Shown: piece after piece, positions 44,389 to 56,346 of the stretch
Layout: every line of letters begins with the position of its first letter
How positions within the stretch are numbered: position 1 is the first letter of the stretch
Origin: Dactylorhiza incarnata
Lineage: Eukaryota > Streptophyta > Magnoliopsida > Asparagales > Orchidaceae
NCBI GenBank assembly: GCA_033032865.1
Contig: JAWHQI010000170.1
Coordinates: 5,741,001 to 5,805,000, forward strand
Direction: 5' to 3'
Length of the DNA: 64,000 bases
Notes under the pieces: model-generated
What the model saw: only the letters and a program-made list of their open reading frames with translations
Databases searched by the model: none
Told to the model about the DNA's origin: nothing
Translations under genes and position numbers: made by a program

Positions 44389-46158
44389 TTACACATCCTG
44401 GAGGTGATACCCCCCCGACTTGAGCACCTCGCTTATAATATATGGACCCTCCCAGTTGGGGTTAAGCTTACCCACTGTGGCCCCTCTGCCGGCCGCATCG
44501 ACCTTCTTCAGGACTAGGTCTCCTTTCTGAAAGTGCTTTATCCGGATATGTTTGTCAAAATATCGAGCCATCCGCCGCTTGACCTCTTCTTGCCTGATGG
44601 CGGCCAAGTCCCAGAGTTCTTCCACCAGGTCCAAAGACAGCCTCTGCTCTGCATTGTTATCTTCTAGCCACTCTTCATCCCCCTCGCTCGCAGCGATCAC
44701 CCGGGGGGTCTTTACCTCAAACTCTATGGGGAGAAAAGCCTCTGACCCGTGAGAGAGCTTGAACGGAGTCTCCCCGGTGGCGGTATTCGGAGTAGTCCTC
44801 ATGGCCCAGAGGACGGAGGGTAGCTGTTCCACCCAGTTCCCCCGAAGGTTCTTCACTTTCTTTTTTAACAGGTTAACAATTATTTTGTTCGCCGCCTCCA
44901 CCTGTCCATTGCTCTTCGGATGGTGGACCGATGCGAACCTGAGGTCAATGCCGAGCTGAGTGCAAAAGCCAACAAACTCTTCACTAGCAAACTGCGGCCC
45001 ATTGTCCGTCACTATAGCTAGAGGGAGCCCGTGCCTGCAAATTATCTCCCCCCACACAAAATTCCTTACAACCTGAGAGGTTACCTTAGCGAGTGCTTTC
45101 ACTTCTACCCACTTGGAGAAGTAGTCGATCATGACCAGCAGGAACTTCCTCTGGCCGCTGGCTTGGGGGAAGGGACCGACCAGGTCCAACCCCCATATGG
45201 CGAAGGGCCAGGGAGCTGTGATGGTCCGGAGCCTTTGAGCTGGGAGGAGTTGGAGCGGAGCATAGAGCTGGCACTTCGGACACTTCCTCGCAAACTCCGT
45301 CGTGTCCTTGCTGAGAGTGGGCCAGAAGTAGCCTTGCCTCAACACCCTCCCCTCCAGGGTCCGGCTCCCGGAGTGACTGCCGCACTCCCCGGAGTGGATT
45401 TCTTCCAGGACTCTCGGAACCTCCTCCTCGGAAACACAACGGGCCAGGAGTCCCGAGAGAGTCTTCCTATATAGCCCTCCTGCATGCAAGGAGTAATAGG
45501 CAGACTTATACCTGAAGCGCCTCTTGTCCACGCCCTCTCCAGGGAACTTCTCGGAGGATAGGAATGTGATGAATGGATCCATCCATGAGGCTCGTTGATC
45601 CACCTCCATCAACTCTCCTTCCTCGATGGAGGGCCGAAAGAGTTCCGAGGCCGTCCCTCCCACTCGGGGGCCGAACTTGGCTAAGAGGTCCGCCTGGGTG
45701 CTCTCCTCCCTCGGCACGTGCTTGATGGAGAAGGTGCGGAACTGCCTGATGACCCCCTTGACCTTCTCCAGGTATAGCAGGAGGGTCGGGTCCTTCGCTT
45801 CAAACTCTCCCTTGATTTGGCATGCTACCACCATGGAGTCCGTTGAGACCTCCACGTCCTGCACCCCTAGTTCCCGGGCCAGCCGAAGGCCCGCTATCAC
45901 TGCCTCGTATTCAGCCTGGTTGTTGGTGATTGGGAAATGGATGTTTAAGGCTTGCTCAATCCGGGTCCCCTGGGGACTCACAAGGACTATCCCCCCATCC
46001 ATAGGAGTACTTTCCCGATGCTCCGTCCACCAACATCTTCCATGCCTCTGGGGGAGGTTGCTCGTGCTCCCCCACCTCGGCCGCATAGTCGGCCATGAAG
46101 TCTGCCACCGCCTGAGCCCTGATGGACGTCCTGGGCACGAACGTGACATTGAATTCAC
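44389..46158 (-). pseudogene. Second RNase H and integrase of element B
   Basis: The N-terminal part is an extra RNase H-like domain (GGIVLVSPQG, NNQAEYEAVIAGL, STDSMVV, HVPREESTQADLLAK), different from the RT-linked one; a second RNase H before integrase is a mark of Tat-lineage elements. Integrase follows with an HHCC zinc region and catalytic D (GLDLVGPF), D (VTDNGPQF) and E (NGQVEAANK). The frame is open to the stop at 44389. It does not join in frame with the upstream RNase H: the frames cross near 46010, at the start of the second RNase H, so a small indel lies there. Confidence 0.88.
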
Positions 46159-47572
46159 TTAACTCCACAGACCACTTTGCCAACCTTCCCGAGTGCTCCA
46201 CCCCTTTCATGATTTTACGGAGCAGGTGGTCCGTCACTACCTTGATTGAATGGGCTTGGAAGTAAGGCCGGAGCCTCCGGACCGATACTACCAATGCGAA
46301 TGCCAACTTTTCTAGGATCGGGTACCGGAGCTCCGCCTTCCTCAGCACTCGGCTGACGTAGTAGATAGGGAACTGTTTCTTCCCATCCTCCCGGATCAAC
46401 ACGGAACTTACTGCTTCGGACCCTACCCCCAGGTACAGGGATAGGTCTTCTCCTGGCCTCGGCCCCTGGAGCAGAGGGGTCTGGGTGAGTTGTTATTTCA
46501 GAGCCTGGAAGGCCTCCTCGCACTCCGGGGTCCATTCAAACTTCTTGTTGCCCCGTAGCACCTTGAAGAAAGGCGCACACTTTTCTCCCGCCTTGGAGAG
46601 GAACCTGCTGAGCCCAGCCAACTTCCATGTAAGGCTCTGAACATCCTTCGGATTCCTCGGCGACCCCAACTCCATTACCGCCTTAACCTTGTTCGGGTTA
46701 GACTCCACTCCCGCGGGGGTGAGCAAGTGGCCTAGGAACTTTCCTCGGCTTGCCCCGAAGACACACTTCAAGGGATTGAGTTTCATCTTGTACCGCCGCA
46801 GGGTCCCGAACATCTCCTCAAGGTCTCGGAGGTGAGACCCAAGGTCTCGGCTCTTTACCATGATGTCATCAACATAAACCTCCAAGTTTCTTCCCTTCTG
46901 CTCGCGGAAGACTCTGTCTATCATCCTTTGGTATGTGGCACCTGCATTCTTGAGCCCGAATGTCATCATCTTATAACAGTAGCATCCATCCCCCGTGATG
47001 AAGGAGACATCCTTGATGTCCGGGGGGTGCATGCGGATTTGATGGTAACCTGAAAAAGCATCTAAGAAAGACATCACAGGAAAACCGACGGCTGAGTCAA
47101 CCAGCGCGTCGATTCTAGGCAGGGGGTAACAATCCTTAGGGCACGATTTATTAAGTAAAGAAAAGTCGATACACATCCTCCATTTACCTCCTCCCTTCTT
47201 CACCATAACGACGTTGGAGACCCAGCCCGGATACTGGATCTCCGATACAAAGCCTGCCTGTAGGAGCTTGCCCACCTCCTCGCGGATGGGCCCTTCCAGC
47301 TTATCGGCGATGGCCCTCCTCTTCTGGCGGATGGGCGGGTGCCGGGGTCGAGGTTGAGGCGATGACAAGCCACATCCGTGTCGATCCCGGGCATCTCCGC
47401 GGCGCTCCAAGCGAAGACGTCGACGTTCTTCTGCACGTAAGCCAAAATCTCCACTTGATCTTCCGGGTTGAGTCCTCCGCTGACCCGGACTTTCTCCACC
47501 ACCCCTAGACGGGTGGTGACCTCGAGCTCCACGACCTCGTCCACTGCCTCCATCCGGGACTGCTCTCCCCAA
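45956..47572 (-). pseudogene. Reverse transcriptase and first RNase H of element B
   Basis: RT shows WRMCIDFSLLNK, the first catalytic Asp in SFLDAFSGYHQI, MTFGLKNAGATYQRM and an intact YVDD. The thumb and RNase H follow (YYVSRVLRKAELRYP, KVVTDH). A TAA at 46495-46493 interrupts between them, where a lysine codon is expected. A frameshift near 47340 separates RT from the upstream linker (VDVFAWSAAEMPGID). RT would copy the element's RNA and RNase H would remove it; with these breaks the polyprotein cannot be made whole. Confidence 0.88.
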
Positions 47573-47584
47573 GCCCTCTCCCCC

Positions 47585-48817
47585 TCAGCACAAGTGAGAG
47601 CCTGGGTTCCTTCCTCTACCTCCTCCTCTACCACCATCAGCTCCTCTACCCCTCCCTCCTGGGCCTTCTCCTCTTCTTCCTCTCTCTCCGTCCGGGGGTC
47701 CCTCAGCTACCCCTTCCTGGGCATGGACTTCCTCTCCCTCCATCTTCTCCTCGGCTACCTCCTTACCTCCGACTTTGGCCGCCTCCTCCATAACCTTATC
47801 CCATTCCTCAGCTTCTCCCATCCAGGATATGGTGTTGACAGCCGTCACGTAGCACTGTCTCGCCACCTTGGGATCCCTCCTGATCCGCACCTGAACCCCT
47901 CCGTCATTGAACTTAAGGCATTGATGAAAAGTGGAGGGGACACAGCGGAATGCGCTGATGAGTGGCCGTCCGAAGATGACGCTGTAGCTGCTCGGGGCAT
48001 CCACTATCACGAAGCGGCAATTCTGGGACTGCCCTCCGAGAGTCACATGGAGTCCCACTCCACCCTCTACCTCCTTCCTCTCTCCCGAAAAACCAAATAA
48101 GGGACCATCCGAGGCCAACACCCTCTGGGCCTCTACCTTCATCTCATCAAACGCCTTCTTGAAGACGACGTTGACCGAGCTCCCGTTGTCCACTAGAATC
48201 CGTGAGACGGTGAAGTTCTCGATGGCAGTCTGGATGACCAGCGCATCGCAAAATGGGTCTTCATGGCTTGGCATGTCCTTCTGGGAGAACGTAATCCTTT
48301 CTGCTGGGGGTGGAGCAGTGGATGTTGAGGCCACGCTCCGCCGATAGATGGTATGGAGGCTAGCCTTGCGGGTCGCCTCCACCCCTACCCCCCCATGGAT
48401 CACCCCAATCCCTCCTCTACTCCCCATATCGACTCTATCTTCGCACTTTTCTTCCTCCTCCCTTCGAGGCTCGACCTCCTCAATTCTCACCTGCTGTCTC
48501 GGTGCGGGCGCTCGACCCCTTTTTACCTCCAGGAACTCCGGGCAGGTGTCTGTTGAGTGACCTTCCTCATCATGGAAGATACAATACGGCAACGTCGACT
48601 CCCCCGCCTCGGCCTCCGCCACCCTATTCCTTCTCCTCCTAGCGGCTGCTGTTTCCACCTCGCCTCTCCTTCCTCTCCCTCTCCCCCGGCCAATTTCCAT
48701 GGCCTGTTGAGGTGGGGGGAGCATCTGCATCAGCCTCCACCCTAACTGGTGGGGTCTCCCTTGACCTCCGAAATGGTTACCCCTTCCTGGGCCGTAACCC
48801 CTTCCCTGCCCTTGCAT
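47585..48817 (-). pseudogene. Gag C-terminal part and protease of element B
   Basis: Begins with a Gly/Arg/Gln-rich stretch and a Cys/His knuckle (CIFHDEEGHSTDTC), then an aspartic protease region with RILVDNGSSVNVVF (catalytic Asp in DNGSS) and YSVIFGRPLI. The frame runs into an Arg/Gly-rich tail and ends at 47585, while the true continuation toward RT is in another frame (about 47637-47340). The gag frame upstream is the same and is separated by one TAG at 48886-48884. Confidence 0.85.
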
Positions 48818-48883
48818 TCCTCCGCCGTGCGGCCTCCATCCCCCCTCCGGGGCCCGGGGCTCTTCCCTTCTCCTGACCTCCTG

Positions 48884-49976
48884 CTACCTCACCTCCGGCT
48901 CACTGAGCTTTGCTAGCCTCTTGGTGAGCTCCGGGTTGGCTTCTTCACTCGCGACTTCCTCCGCCACCCTCTCCATCAGCTCTTCATAGGAGACGGGGGC
49001 CTTCCTCTTCAACGCCATCTTGAAGAAACTCTCTTTCAACCCGACCGTGAAGGCGAGTTGGAGTGCGAACCCAGGCATCTCCTGAGTAAGCTGCACTTCC
49101 TCCTGGAACCGATCCGCATACTGAGCCAACGACTCCCTGGGCTCCTGTTTCACTTTGAAGAGGGAATCAGCGTCCTTCTTCCTCTTTTTTGAGGTCGAGA
49201 ACCTCAGCAAAAAACTTCGGCGCAAGTCCTCGAACGCGTAGATTGATCCTGCAGGGAGCTGATGGAACCAGTCCCTGGCCTTCTCCTTGATGGTGACGGC
49301 AAAGAGCCGACACTTGAATGCATCTGACATCGGCCTGATGGAGACCGAGTCTTCGAAAGACTGCAGGTGCTGGACGGGGTCATCCCTACCGTTGTAGTAT
49401 ACCCGGTCCCACTCCCCGAATCCCCCCGGGACGGGTGTGGAAAGCACCAGCTCGCAAAAGGGGCTCCCCCCTCCTGCCGCCCTTTCTGGCTCCACTCGCC
49501 CCCAAGCTCCCTCGCCAAACTTGAGCTCGCCGGGACTGCACTCGCGAGGGCGATGCTCGCTTGTACCACCCCGACCGTCGCCGCATCCTCCTGGCGCGCG
49601 CTCGCATGCGCCGCGCTCGCTGGGACAGAGCTTGCCGTCACTGAGCTCGCCGGCCCGGAGCTCGCCGACACGGAGCTCGCCGGACTGGCGAACAACACTC
49701 GCCCCTCCCTATCCTGCTCTGACCCAACGACAACTTCCTTTCCATCCCCCCTGGGGCATTCTCGCCGACCGTCGTTGGGGGAGGGGTCGCCTGAGGTGCT
49801 GGGGTTGCAAACTCGCTTCGCAGAGCTGTGACTGTAAACCCCAAGGTGTCGAGCACCTCCCTTCTGAAATCTGCGAGCATCCTGGCCATCGCCACCTGAG
49901 GTGTCTCGCCGAACTCCTCGCCTTGCTCTTCATCTCCCGCCATAACCCTTCTCTGGAACTTTCTTGAATCAGCCAC
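48884..49976 (-). pseudogene. Gag of element B
   Basis: The ATG at 49976 opens MADSRKFQRR; the N-terminal part (MARMLADFRREVLDTLG) shifts frame within a low-complexity Ser/Ala/Pro region of short repeats (about 49500-49700). The retrotransposon gag core follows at 49495-48884 (YYNGRDDPVQHLQSFED, CRLFAVTIKEKARDWF, LAQYADRFQEEV). A TAG ends it at 48884. Gag forms the particle that packages element RNA. The low-complexity region overlaps antisense repeats and is the probable place of the frameshift. Confidence 0.82.
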
Positions 49977-49980
49977 GCTC

Positions 49981-49996
49981 CACGCTCACCGCACCA
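49981..49996 (-). other. Primer-binding site of element B
   Basis: Minus-strand reading TGGTGCGGTGAGCGTG starts three bases inside the 5' LTR. The same 16 bases are found at the matching place in element A (56347-56362). TGG at the start fits a tRNA CCA end; I do not name the tRNA. Confidence 0.7.
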
Positions 49997-49999
49997 AAA

Positions 50000-50872
50000 T
50001 GTTGAAACCGATTTCTCGGTCTCTTGTGGAGCTCGGGGCCCTCAACGAGTTGAGGGGCAGCTAACCCTTACTGGTCCCTCGGAAGAGGTGGGCAGATAAC
50101 TCGGACAAAGAACAAAGACCCTAGTCTTAGCGAGGAGGTCTCTCCACTAACCCGGAAGATCGTTGTGCGCTTTCCCTCCCAAGCCAAAGCTAAGACTCGG
50201 GCACCTTGGAGAGCTAGAGAGCCCAAACCAAAGCGATCTAAGGAGAGAAGAAGGCTCAAAGATTTCGAACCGGTCCTCTTCCAAGGTGCCCTTTAAGGTC
50301 TATTTATAGATTTTAGTTTTGTGGTCTGTCAATAGCCAAATCCCGCTGTCCATTCTTACTATCCGCACACCGGATTGGTCTGCTAACAGCCAAACCCCGC
50401 TGTTCAGAGGAGCTAGCCGCAGACCACCGGGAATTTCTCTACAAGCCCTTGCTGGACGAACCGGCTCGCCCTTGCACCTTCCCTGCGAGCGGAGCTCGCG
50501 AACTCCTGGGTTAGCCGTGCCTTCATTGGGCGGGCTCGCCGACACTACCTCGGCGAACCCCAGAATTGCTATCCGCACATACTCTAGGCGGGCTCGCCTG
50601 TCTTACCTTGGCGAGCCCCAGAATTGCTATTCGCACATACCCTGGGCGGGCTCGCCTGTCTTACCTTGGCGAGCCCCAGAATTGCTATCCGCACATACTC
50701 TAGGCGGACTCGCTTGTCCCGGCTCGCTCGCTTGTAGAGTCTCCCGCCTTTCCTTGGCTCGCCTCACCAGGGTTCGCCCATCTTAGCTCGCCTCACCGGG
50801 GTTCGCCCATCTTGGCTCGCTTTCGTGGGTGTGAGCCGTCTGACTCTTCCTGGCGAACATCGGGGTTGTACA
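50000..50872 (-). repeat. 5' LTR of element B (873 bp)
   Basis: Partner of 15420-16292 with few substitutions and no net length change. It is followed by the duplication GAGGA and then by the resumed antisense gene 2 of element A. Confidence 0.93.
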
Positions 50873-50877
50873 GAGGA

Positions 50878-52650
50878 GTTTCTTGCTTTTGAGAACTCCT
50901 ATCTCCCCAAAGGACTTGTAGCTTGTCGCCCAGCAGAGGGTGAGTCTATCAATACCTTCTATGGCGACTGGCTTGCATTCCCACTTTCCCACATTGAGGT
51001 TGGACTCTGTCTCCCTCTTTGGCCTGAGGTGAGACAATTCTTTAGATATTTTGGGATTGTCCCAGCGCAACTCAACTCGAACGGGGTATCTATGCTAACC
51101 GCCTTCGCTTGCTATTTGCGTGAGGAGGGGATTGAGTTTAGCTTAACAGTTTTTTGGGAGGTATTCATTTTCAGGCAACCACCGACGAAATGTGATTTCT
51201 CACCGGTGCGCATGTAAAGGTGAGCGAGAACTCAAATAAGGTTCACCATTGGAATGATAAGTTCATTTTTGTCCAGGGCGATCTCGCAAGGATCCCCTAC
51301 TCGTCTATTCAGAGGCCTGAGAAGATATGCAAGGAACCTCGCGTGGATGGCGAGGCAGCCAAGTTGTATAAATACCTTGCGGGTGTGGGTTTTGAAGTTA
51401 AATATTTGTGGAGGAACATTGACCAACTCGCCTACGTGCCGCCGGGGATATGTGCTTTCTCTTTCCCCTGGTTTTTCCTTTTCTCACCCACCCTTTTACT
51501 TGGGCTTAAACCTCTCTTCTTCTTTTTTCTTACTTCTACAGGTGAGCGGATTCTTCCCCGACATCCCCCACATGCGAGGGGGAACTCTTCCTCCTTTACT
51601 CACCAACTTGCTCAGATGGCTGCGGCCGCTTGTGCCTCCCCATCGGAGGCTCCCGCGCTGAGACAACGAAAAGAGAAGGGGTTGGCGGTGGAACTGGACT
51701 CTCTCTCCCCTCCCCTCCGCCAAAGGAGTCGAAGATGCACTGGGGGAGAGCCATTCGCAGGGTCGGTTCTCGATCCACAACGAGGGAGGCAGGAGGACCC
51801 AACGACTCGGACGCGCTGGCTCGCCATCCTAACTTTGAAATGGGGGCAACGCCAAGGACCAACTTGGCGAGCCCATTCTTCACTAGGACGAGACACCGAA
51901 CTGGGTCTCGCTATCATCCCTTCAGCCCTCTTCGGTAAAGGGAGAGCCTATCAACAATGCCATGTATAACCTTACTTATGGTCTATACGGTAGGCAGAAT
52001 GTGGTTGCCTTTAAAGAGACCTCCATGCGCGACCTTGCATACGTGAGCTCGCTGGTGCAGCTTTGCGCAACCGAGCTCTCTCACATGACTGCTCGCCGAG
52101 GCCTTAAGCTCTCGAGGCGATTTGTGCAGGTCGACGCGATGAGGCAAGTTGCTGAGGATAGAGTTGCTGACCTTGCTACGCGCCTTGAGATGGCCGAGAG
52201 GCTCCTCGAGCAGTCATCAGGCGGCCTGGTTTGCACTCTCCTGAATGCAAATTCTCTTTTTGTTTGTTCCTTTCCGCTCTCATAACTTCTTCACTGCTGG
52301 GGCCAGACGCTGCTAACTCGTTTAGGAGGCGAGTCGAAGTGTTGGAATAGGAGGTGGAGAGTTTAAAGGCTCAGCTCGCTGAGGCCCGTGCGAGGAGGCG
52401 AGTAGGAGGACATGATGAGTCTTCGCGGACGACGAAACTTATCCATTTCTCCTATGCCGAGGTCGAAGTTGCCCGCAAGAAGATTGTGGTGAAGACCGCC
52501 GAGGCCGTGGTCAGCTCTCTTCGCGAAGCCGAAGTGTTTCGGGGTGAGTGGAACAAAGTTACTGCCGACATGCTACTTCTGGAGTACTTCCCCTCCACCT
52601 TGCACCCCGACTCGCCTTCTTCCGACCATGGTTACTCTCCTTCAGCTTAA
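50878..52650 (+). pseudogene. Antisense gene 2 of element A, 3' part, degraded
   Basis: Continues the frame cut at 15419. It carries the family pattern LCLPLWPEVRQFFRYFGIVP followed by AQLNSN with no intron, where element B has a 69-bp intron. The frame then breaks near 51178-51217 (a TGA and a shift) and resumes at 51220 (SENSNKVHHWNDKFIFVQGD). A further intron at about 51450-51540 keeps its acceptor (CTACAG) but has an eroded donor. The C-terminal coiled-coil part, homologous to that of B, lies at 51962-52220 and 52354-52650. No catalytic motif is recognised. The gene has its own TATA box at 15215, now 35 kb from this part. Confidence 0.75.
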
Positions 52651-52849
52651 GAGTCGAAGAGACCTCTCGCTGCTTAGTTAGTTGTCCTCCCTTTTGTATG
52701 GGCGAGTCCGTCTTTGTTTTTCTTTATGCATGGATCAGTGGTGGCGAATCACCCAACCATGTAATCCTTTCTACTTTATAAAGAATTTTCTTTTATTGTC
52801 TCTCTTGTTTATACACCATTTGTTGCCATTCGAGTGAGTTCTCTTGTCT

Positions 52850-53895
52850 TGCCGGCGTTAACGAGCCTGGTCAGCGGTCTCTTCTCGGGGCCTTAACCAA
52901 AAATAAACTTCCTGCCTCTCGAGTGAGTGCATTAGCCCTGCCGACATCAAGGAGCCCGACCAGCGATCTCTTCTCGGGGCCTTAACTAAAAAATGAACTT
53001 CCTGCCTCTCGAGTGAGTGCATCAGCCCTGTCAGCATCAAGGAGCCCGGTCAGCGATCTCTTCTCGGGGTCTTAACCAAAAAATGAACTTTCTGACTCTC
53101 GAGTGACTGCATCATCCCTACCGACATTAAGGAGTCCAGTCAACGATCTCTTCTCAGGGCATTAACCAAAAATACACTTCCTGTCTCTCGAGTGAGTGCA
53201 TCAGCCCTGTCGACATCAAAGAGCTCGGTCAGCGGTCTCTTCTCGGGGCCTTAACCAAAAAATAAACTTCCTTCCTATCGAGTGAGTGCATCAGCCCTGC
53301 CGGCATCAAGGAAACCGGTCAACAGTCTCTTCTCGAGGCCTTAACCAAAAAATGAACTTCCTGCCTCTCGAGTGAGTGCATCAACTCTGCTAGCATCAAG
53401 GAGCCCGGTTAATGGTCTCTTCTCGTGGCCTTAACCAAAAAATGAACTTCTTGTCTCTCGAGTGAGTGCATCAGCCCTGTCGACATCAAGGAGCCCGGTC
53501 AACAGTCTCTTCTCGGGGCCTTAACCAAAAAATGAACTTCTTGCCTCTCGAGTGAGTGCATCAGCCCTGCCGACATCAAGGAGCCTGGTCAACAGTCTCT
53601 TCTCGGGGCCTTAACCAAAAAATGAACTTCCTGCCTCTCGAGTGAGTGCATCATCCCTGCCGGCATCAAGGAGACCGGTCAACGGTCTCTTCTCCGGGCC
53701 TTAAGCAAAAAATGAACTTCCTGCCTCTCGAGTGAGGGCATTAGCCCCGCTGGCAACAAGAAGCCCGCTCATCGGTCTCTTCTCAAGGTCTTAAACAAAA
53801 ACTGAACTTCCTGCCTCTCGAGTGAGTGCATCAGCCCTGCCGACATCAAGGAGTCTGGTCAACAGTCTCTTCTTGGGGTCTTATCAAAAATATTT
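52850..53895. repeat. 90-bp tandem repeat of element A, about 11.5 copies
   Basis: The unit contains GAGTGAGTGCATCAGCCCTG, CATCAAGGAGCCCGGTCA, TCTCTTCTCGGGGCCTTAAC and CAAAAAATGAACTTCCTGCC. The period is 90 bp (for example 52951 to 53041). Copies differ by several bases each, so the block is older or less homogenised than the 97-bp block of B. It occupies the same place between pol and the antisense genes but has an unrelated sequence. Confidence 0.92.
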
Positions 53896-54241
53896 CTATT
53901 CTACTAAGCGGGAAACTTTCAGTGCACTGCGCCCTGTCTTAACCAGGCAGAAACAAAATTCAACGCGAGAAATAGTTCATTGAGATAAGATGTTCATTGT
54001 TTATTACAGATACACGAGCTTTAGGTCGTCACCACTCAATGTATTACATGCATGTCTGCATTGACATCTGACATGTATACGACGCTCCAAGCAAAGACGT
54101 CCACGTTCTGCTAGATATACTCCCGGATCTTCTCCTGGTCTTCCTCGCTCAGCCTTCTGCAGACTTGCGCTTTCTCGGGCCTCCCGCCCTTGCCGATGAT
54201 TTCTTTTTTCCTTTATCTCCTCGGCTACCTCCAACATAGCC
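53896..54241 (-). other. Pol deletion site of element A
   Basis: Sequence at about 54080-54160 still matches the linker before RT in element B (GCTCCAAGC-AAGACGTC-ACGTTCT), then the text changes near 54075 to non-coding sequence that leads to the 90-bp repeats. RT, both RNase H domains and integrase, about 3 kb in element B, are absent. Confidence 0.75.
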
Positions 54242-54811
54242 TTATCTTCCATCGCCCTGTCCACCTCCCCTGCTTCCTCCTTCCAAGAGATAGCATTGAC
54301 CGCCATGACATAGCATTGGCGGGCTACCTTGGGGTCTCCACGGGCCCGGACTGGAAATCCTCCTATGTTGTATTTTAAGCATTGATGGTAGGAGGAGGGA
54401 CTTGAATGCGCTAATGAGGGGGCGTCCGAAGATCACGCTGTAACTGCTTGGTGCATCCACGATGATGAACCTACAGTTTTTCGACGTCTCCCCTAAGGTG
54501 ACCAGGAGCTCGACTCCCCCCTCAACTTTCTTCCTTTCTCCTAAAAAACCGAAGAGCGACCCATCCGACGCGACCACCCTCCTTGCTTCCACCTTCATTT
54601 CATCGAATGCCTTCTTGAAAACCACGTTCACCGAGCTCCCGTTATCTATTAGGATTCGGAAGACCGTAAAATTCTCAACCGCAGCCTCGATCACAAGCGC
54701 GTCACAGAAGGGATCCTCGTGCGCCGACATATCCTTTGATGAGAACGTGATCTTCTGCCCGAGGGGGTGGGGTTCGGGAAGTTGAAGCAACGCTTCGGCG
54801 GTAGATGGCAT
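54242..54811 (-). pseudogene. Protease region of element A
   Basis: Homologous to the protease of element B: RILIDNGSSVNVVF with the catalytic Asp, FKKAFDEMKVEARRV and YSVIFGRPLI. The frame shifts after RPLISAFKS. No RT follows. Whatever mobilised this element must have been supplied in trans after the deletion, or the deletion came after insertion. Confidence 0.8.
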
Positions 54812-55000
54812 GGAGGCTCCCCTTGTTGGTGGCCTCGATCCCTACCCCTCCGTGGATCACCCTGATCCTGCCTAGTGCCCCCAAGTCTATTCGATCCTCG
54901 CACCAGTCTTTCTCCTCTCTGCCCTCCCCTCTTCCTTCTCTTCCTTATCCTAGAATAAACTGCTCTCCCCCGTAGGGGCCCTTCTCCCTTCCCTGACTTC

Positions 55001-56309
55001 CTAGAATTCTGAGCAGGTGGCTGTCGCATGACCTTCCACCTGATGGAAGTCACAAAAGGGCAACACCCTCCTGTCCCTTCTTACTTCGTCACCTCCACCA
55101 CCAGCGCGGTTCCTCCCTCTCCTTCCTTGACCGACCACCATGACATGTTGAGGCTGAGGCTGTGTTGGCCTCGGGCCTGGATGCCATCCTAGAGGGTTGA
55201 AATGCCTTTGCCCTCCATGGAAGTTTCCGCCTCCCTGGAAATTGCCTCTTCCTTGGCCCTGAGGGGACCCTCCTGATGGCCTCCAGACCGGTCTGTTGGC
55301 TGGCGGTTGGAATCTCCACCCTAATTCTTGCCCCCCGGAGGTTCCTGGAAACCTTGCTTTCTTGGCTCCTCCCTCTTCTTCGGCTCTGGCTACCGAACTT
55401 CTCCTGACTTCTCGTCGCTTTCTGTCCACTTGGTCAACTTGGACACGAACTCCTGATTCATTGCCTCGCACTTGATCTCTCACCCTGCTCGCTCCATTAA
55501 CTCCTCAAAAGATAGAGGAGGGTCCCGAGCCAACCCGATTCAGAACAACCCTTGCCGCAGCATAATGGTGAGCGCGAACTGCAAGGTATGCCCGGGCACC
55601 TCATTGACGAGAAGGACCTCTTCTTAGAACCGATCCACATAACTTCCCAGCGACTCCTCCGCTCCTTGATTGATCTCAAAAAAGGGTCTATGCCCCTTTC
55701 CTCCTCTTCTTCAACGTAGAGAACCCCGTCAGAAAGCTTCGCCTCAAATCTTCGAAGTTATAGATGGATACTGACGGGAGTTGATGAAACCAATCCCTCG
55801 CCTTTCCCCTGAAAGGAATGGCAAATAGCCTGCACATGAAGGCGTCAGTCATCTGCCTGATGGACATGGCGTCCTCGAACCACTGTAGGTGCTAGAGGGG
55901 GTCATCTTTTCCCTTGTAGTGGGACGTAGCAGGCTCCCTGAACCCTTCCGGAACTAGGGCAGACAAGATCAGCTCACATAAAGGGCTCCCCCTCCTATCT
56001 AGCGAATCGTCAACACTCACCCGACCTCCTCGCCAAGATGCAGAGCACTCACCAGGCTAGAAAACAGCACCAGCGCGTGAAGAGTTCTATCATCTTCCAC
56101 CTACAATTCCTTGCCGGGTCGCCCGGCTGGTGCCGTCTCGCCCAGAGTAGGCGAGGTGAGAACAGGTACTGGTGGAGTCGAGCGCTCGCCCGCGAGGTGA
56201 GTGTGAAGCACAGAGTCTCCAGGATTGACTTCCTGAACTCATCGAAATTGCTCTTTTCTACGTACTTGCCGGGAGGGGGTGAGTTCCCTGGCTCTTCACC
56301 TCCAGTCAT
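55001..56309 (-). pseudogene. Gag remnant of element A
   Basis: The start region lies at 56309 (MTGGEEPGNSPPPG). The core at about 55950-55500 resembles gag of element B only in pieces, with several shifts and TAG/TAA codons. The C-terminal part (55483-55001) is rich in Gly, Gln and Arg and ends with a Cys/His knuckle (CDFHQVEGHATATC). It is clearly decayed. Confidence 0.72.
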
Positions 56310-56346
56310 TGGACTTACTCAAGATTTTTTCAAATAAGCTACATTC

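Larger units (their letters stand above)
15420..50872 (-). mobile_element. Gypsy element B (Tat-like), minus strand, layer 3 of the nest
   Basis: Both LTRs are 873 bp (15420-16292 and 50000-50872) and begin TGTTGAAACC and end GGGTTGTACA. GAGGA flanks both sides (15415-15419 and 50873-50877). Order on the minus strand: primer-binding site, gag, protease, RT, RNase H, a second RNase H, integrase, 97-bp tandem repeats, then two antisense genes on the plus strand, purine tract, 3' LTR. The second RNase H next to integrase, the 3' tandem repeats and the antisense genes point to the plant Tat lineage. Array C (22.6 kb) is inserted in its tandem repeats; without it B is about 12.9 kb. Stops and frameshifts make it non-functional today. 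Confidence 0.94.

Noticed and set aside
49500..49830. Plus-strand frames opposite gag of element B as a third antisense gene
   Set aside because: The stretch is a run of short CTCGCCGG/GAGCTCGCC repeats, lacks a TATA box and splice signals, and no counterpart is seen in element A.
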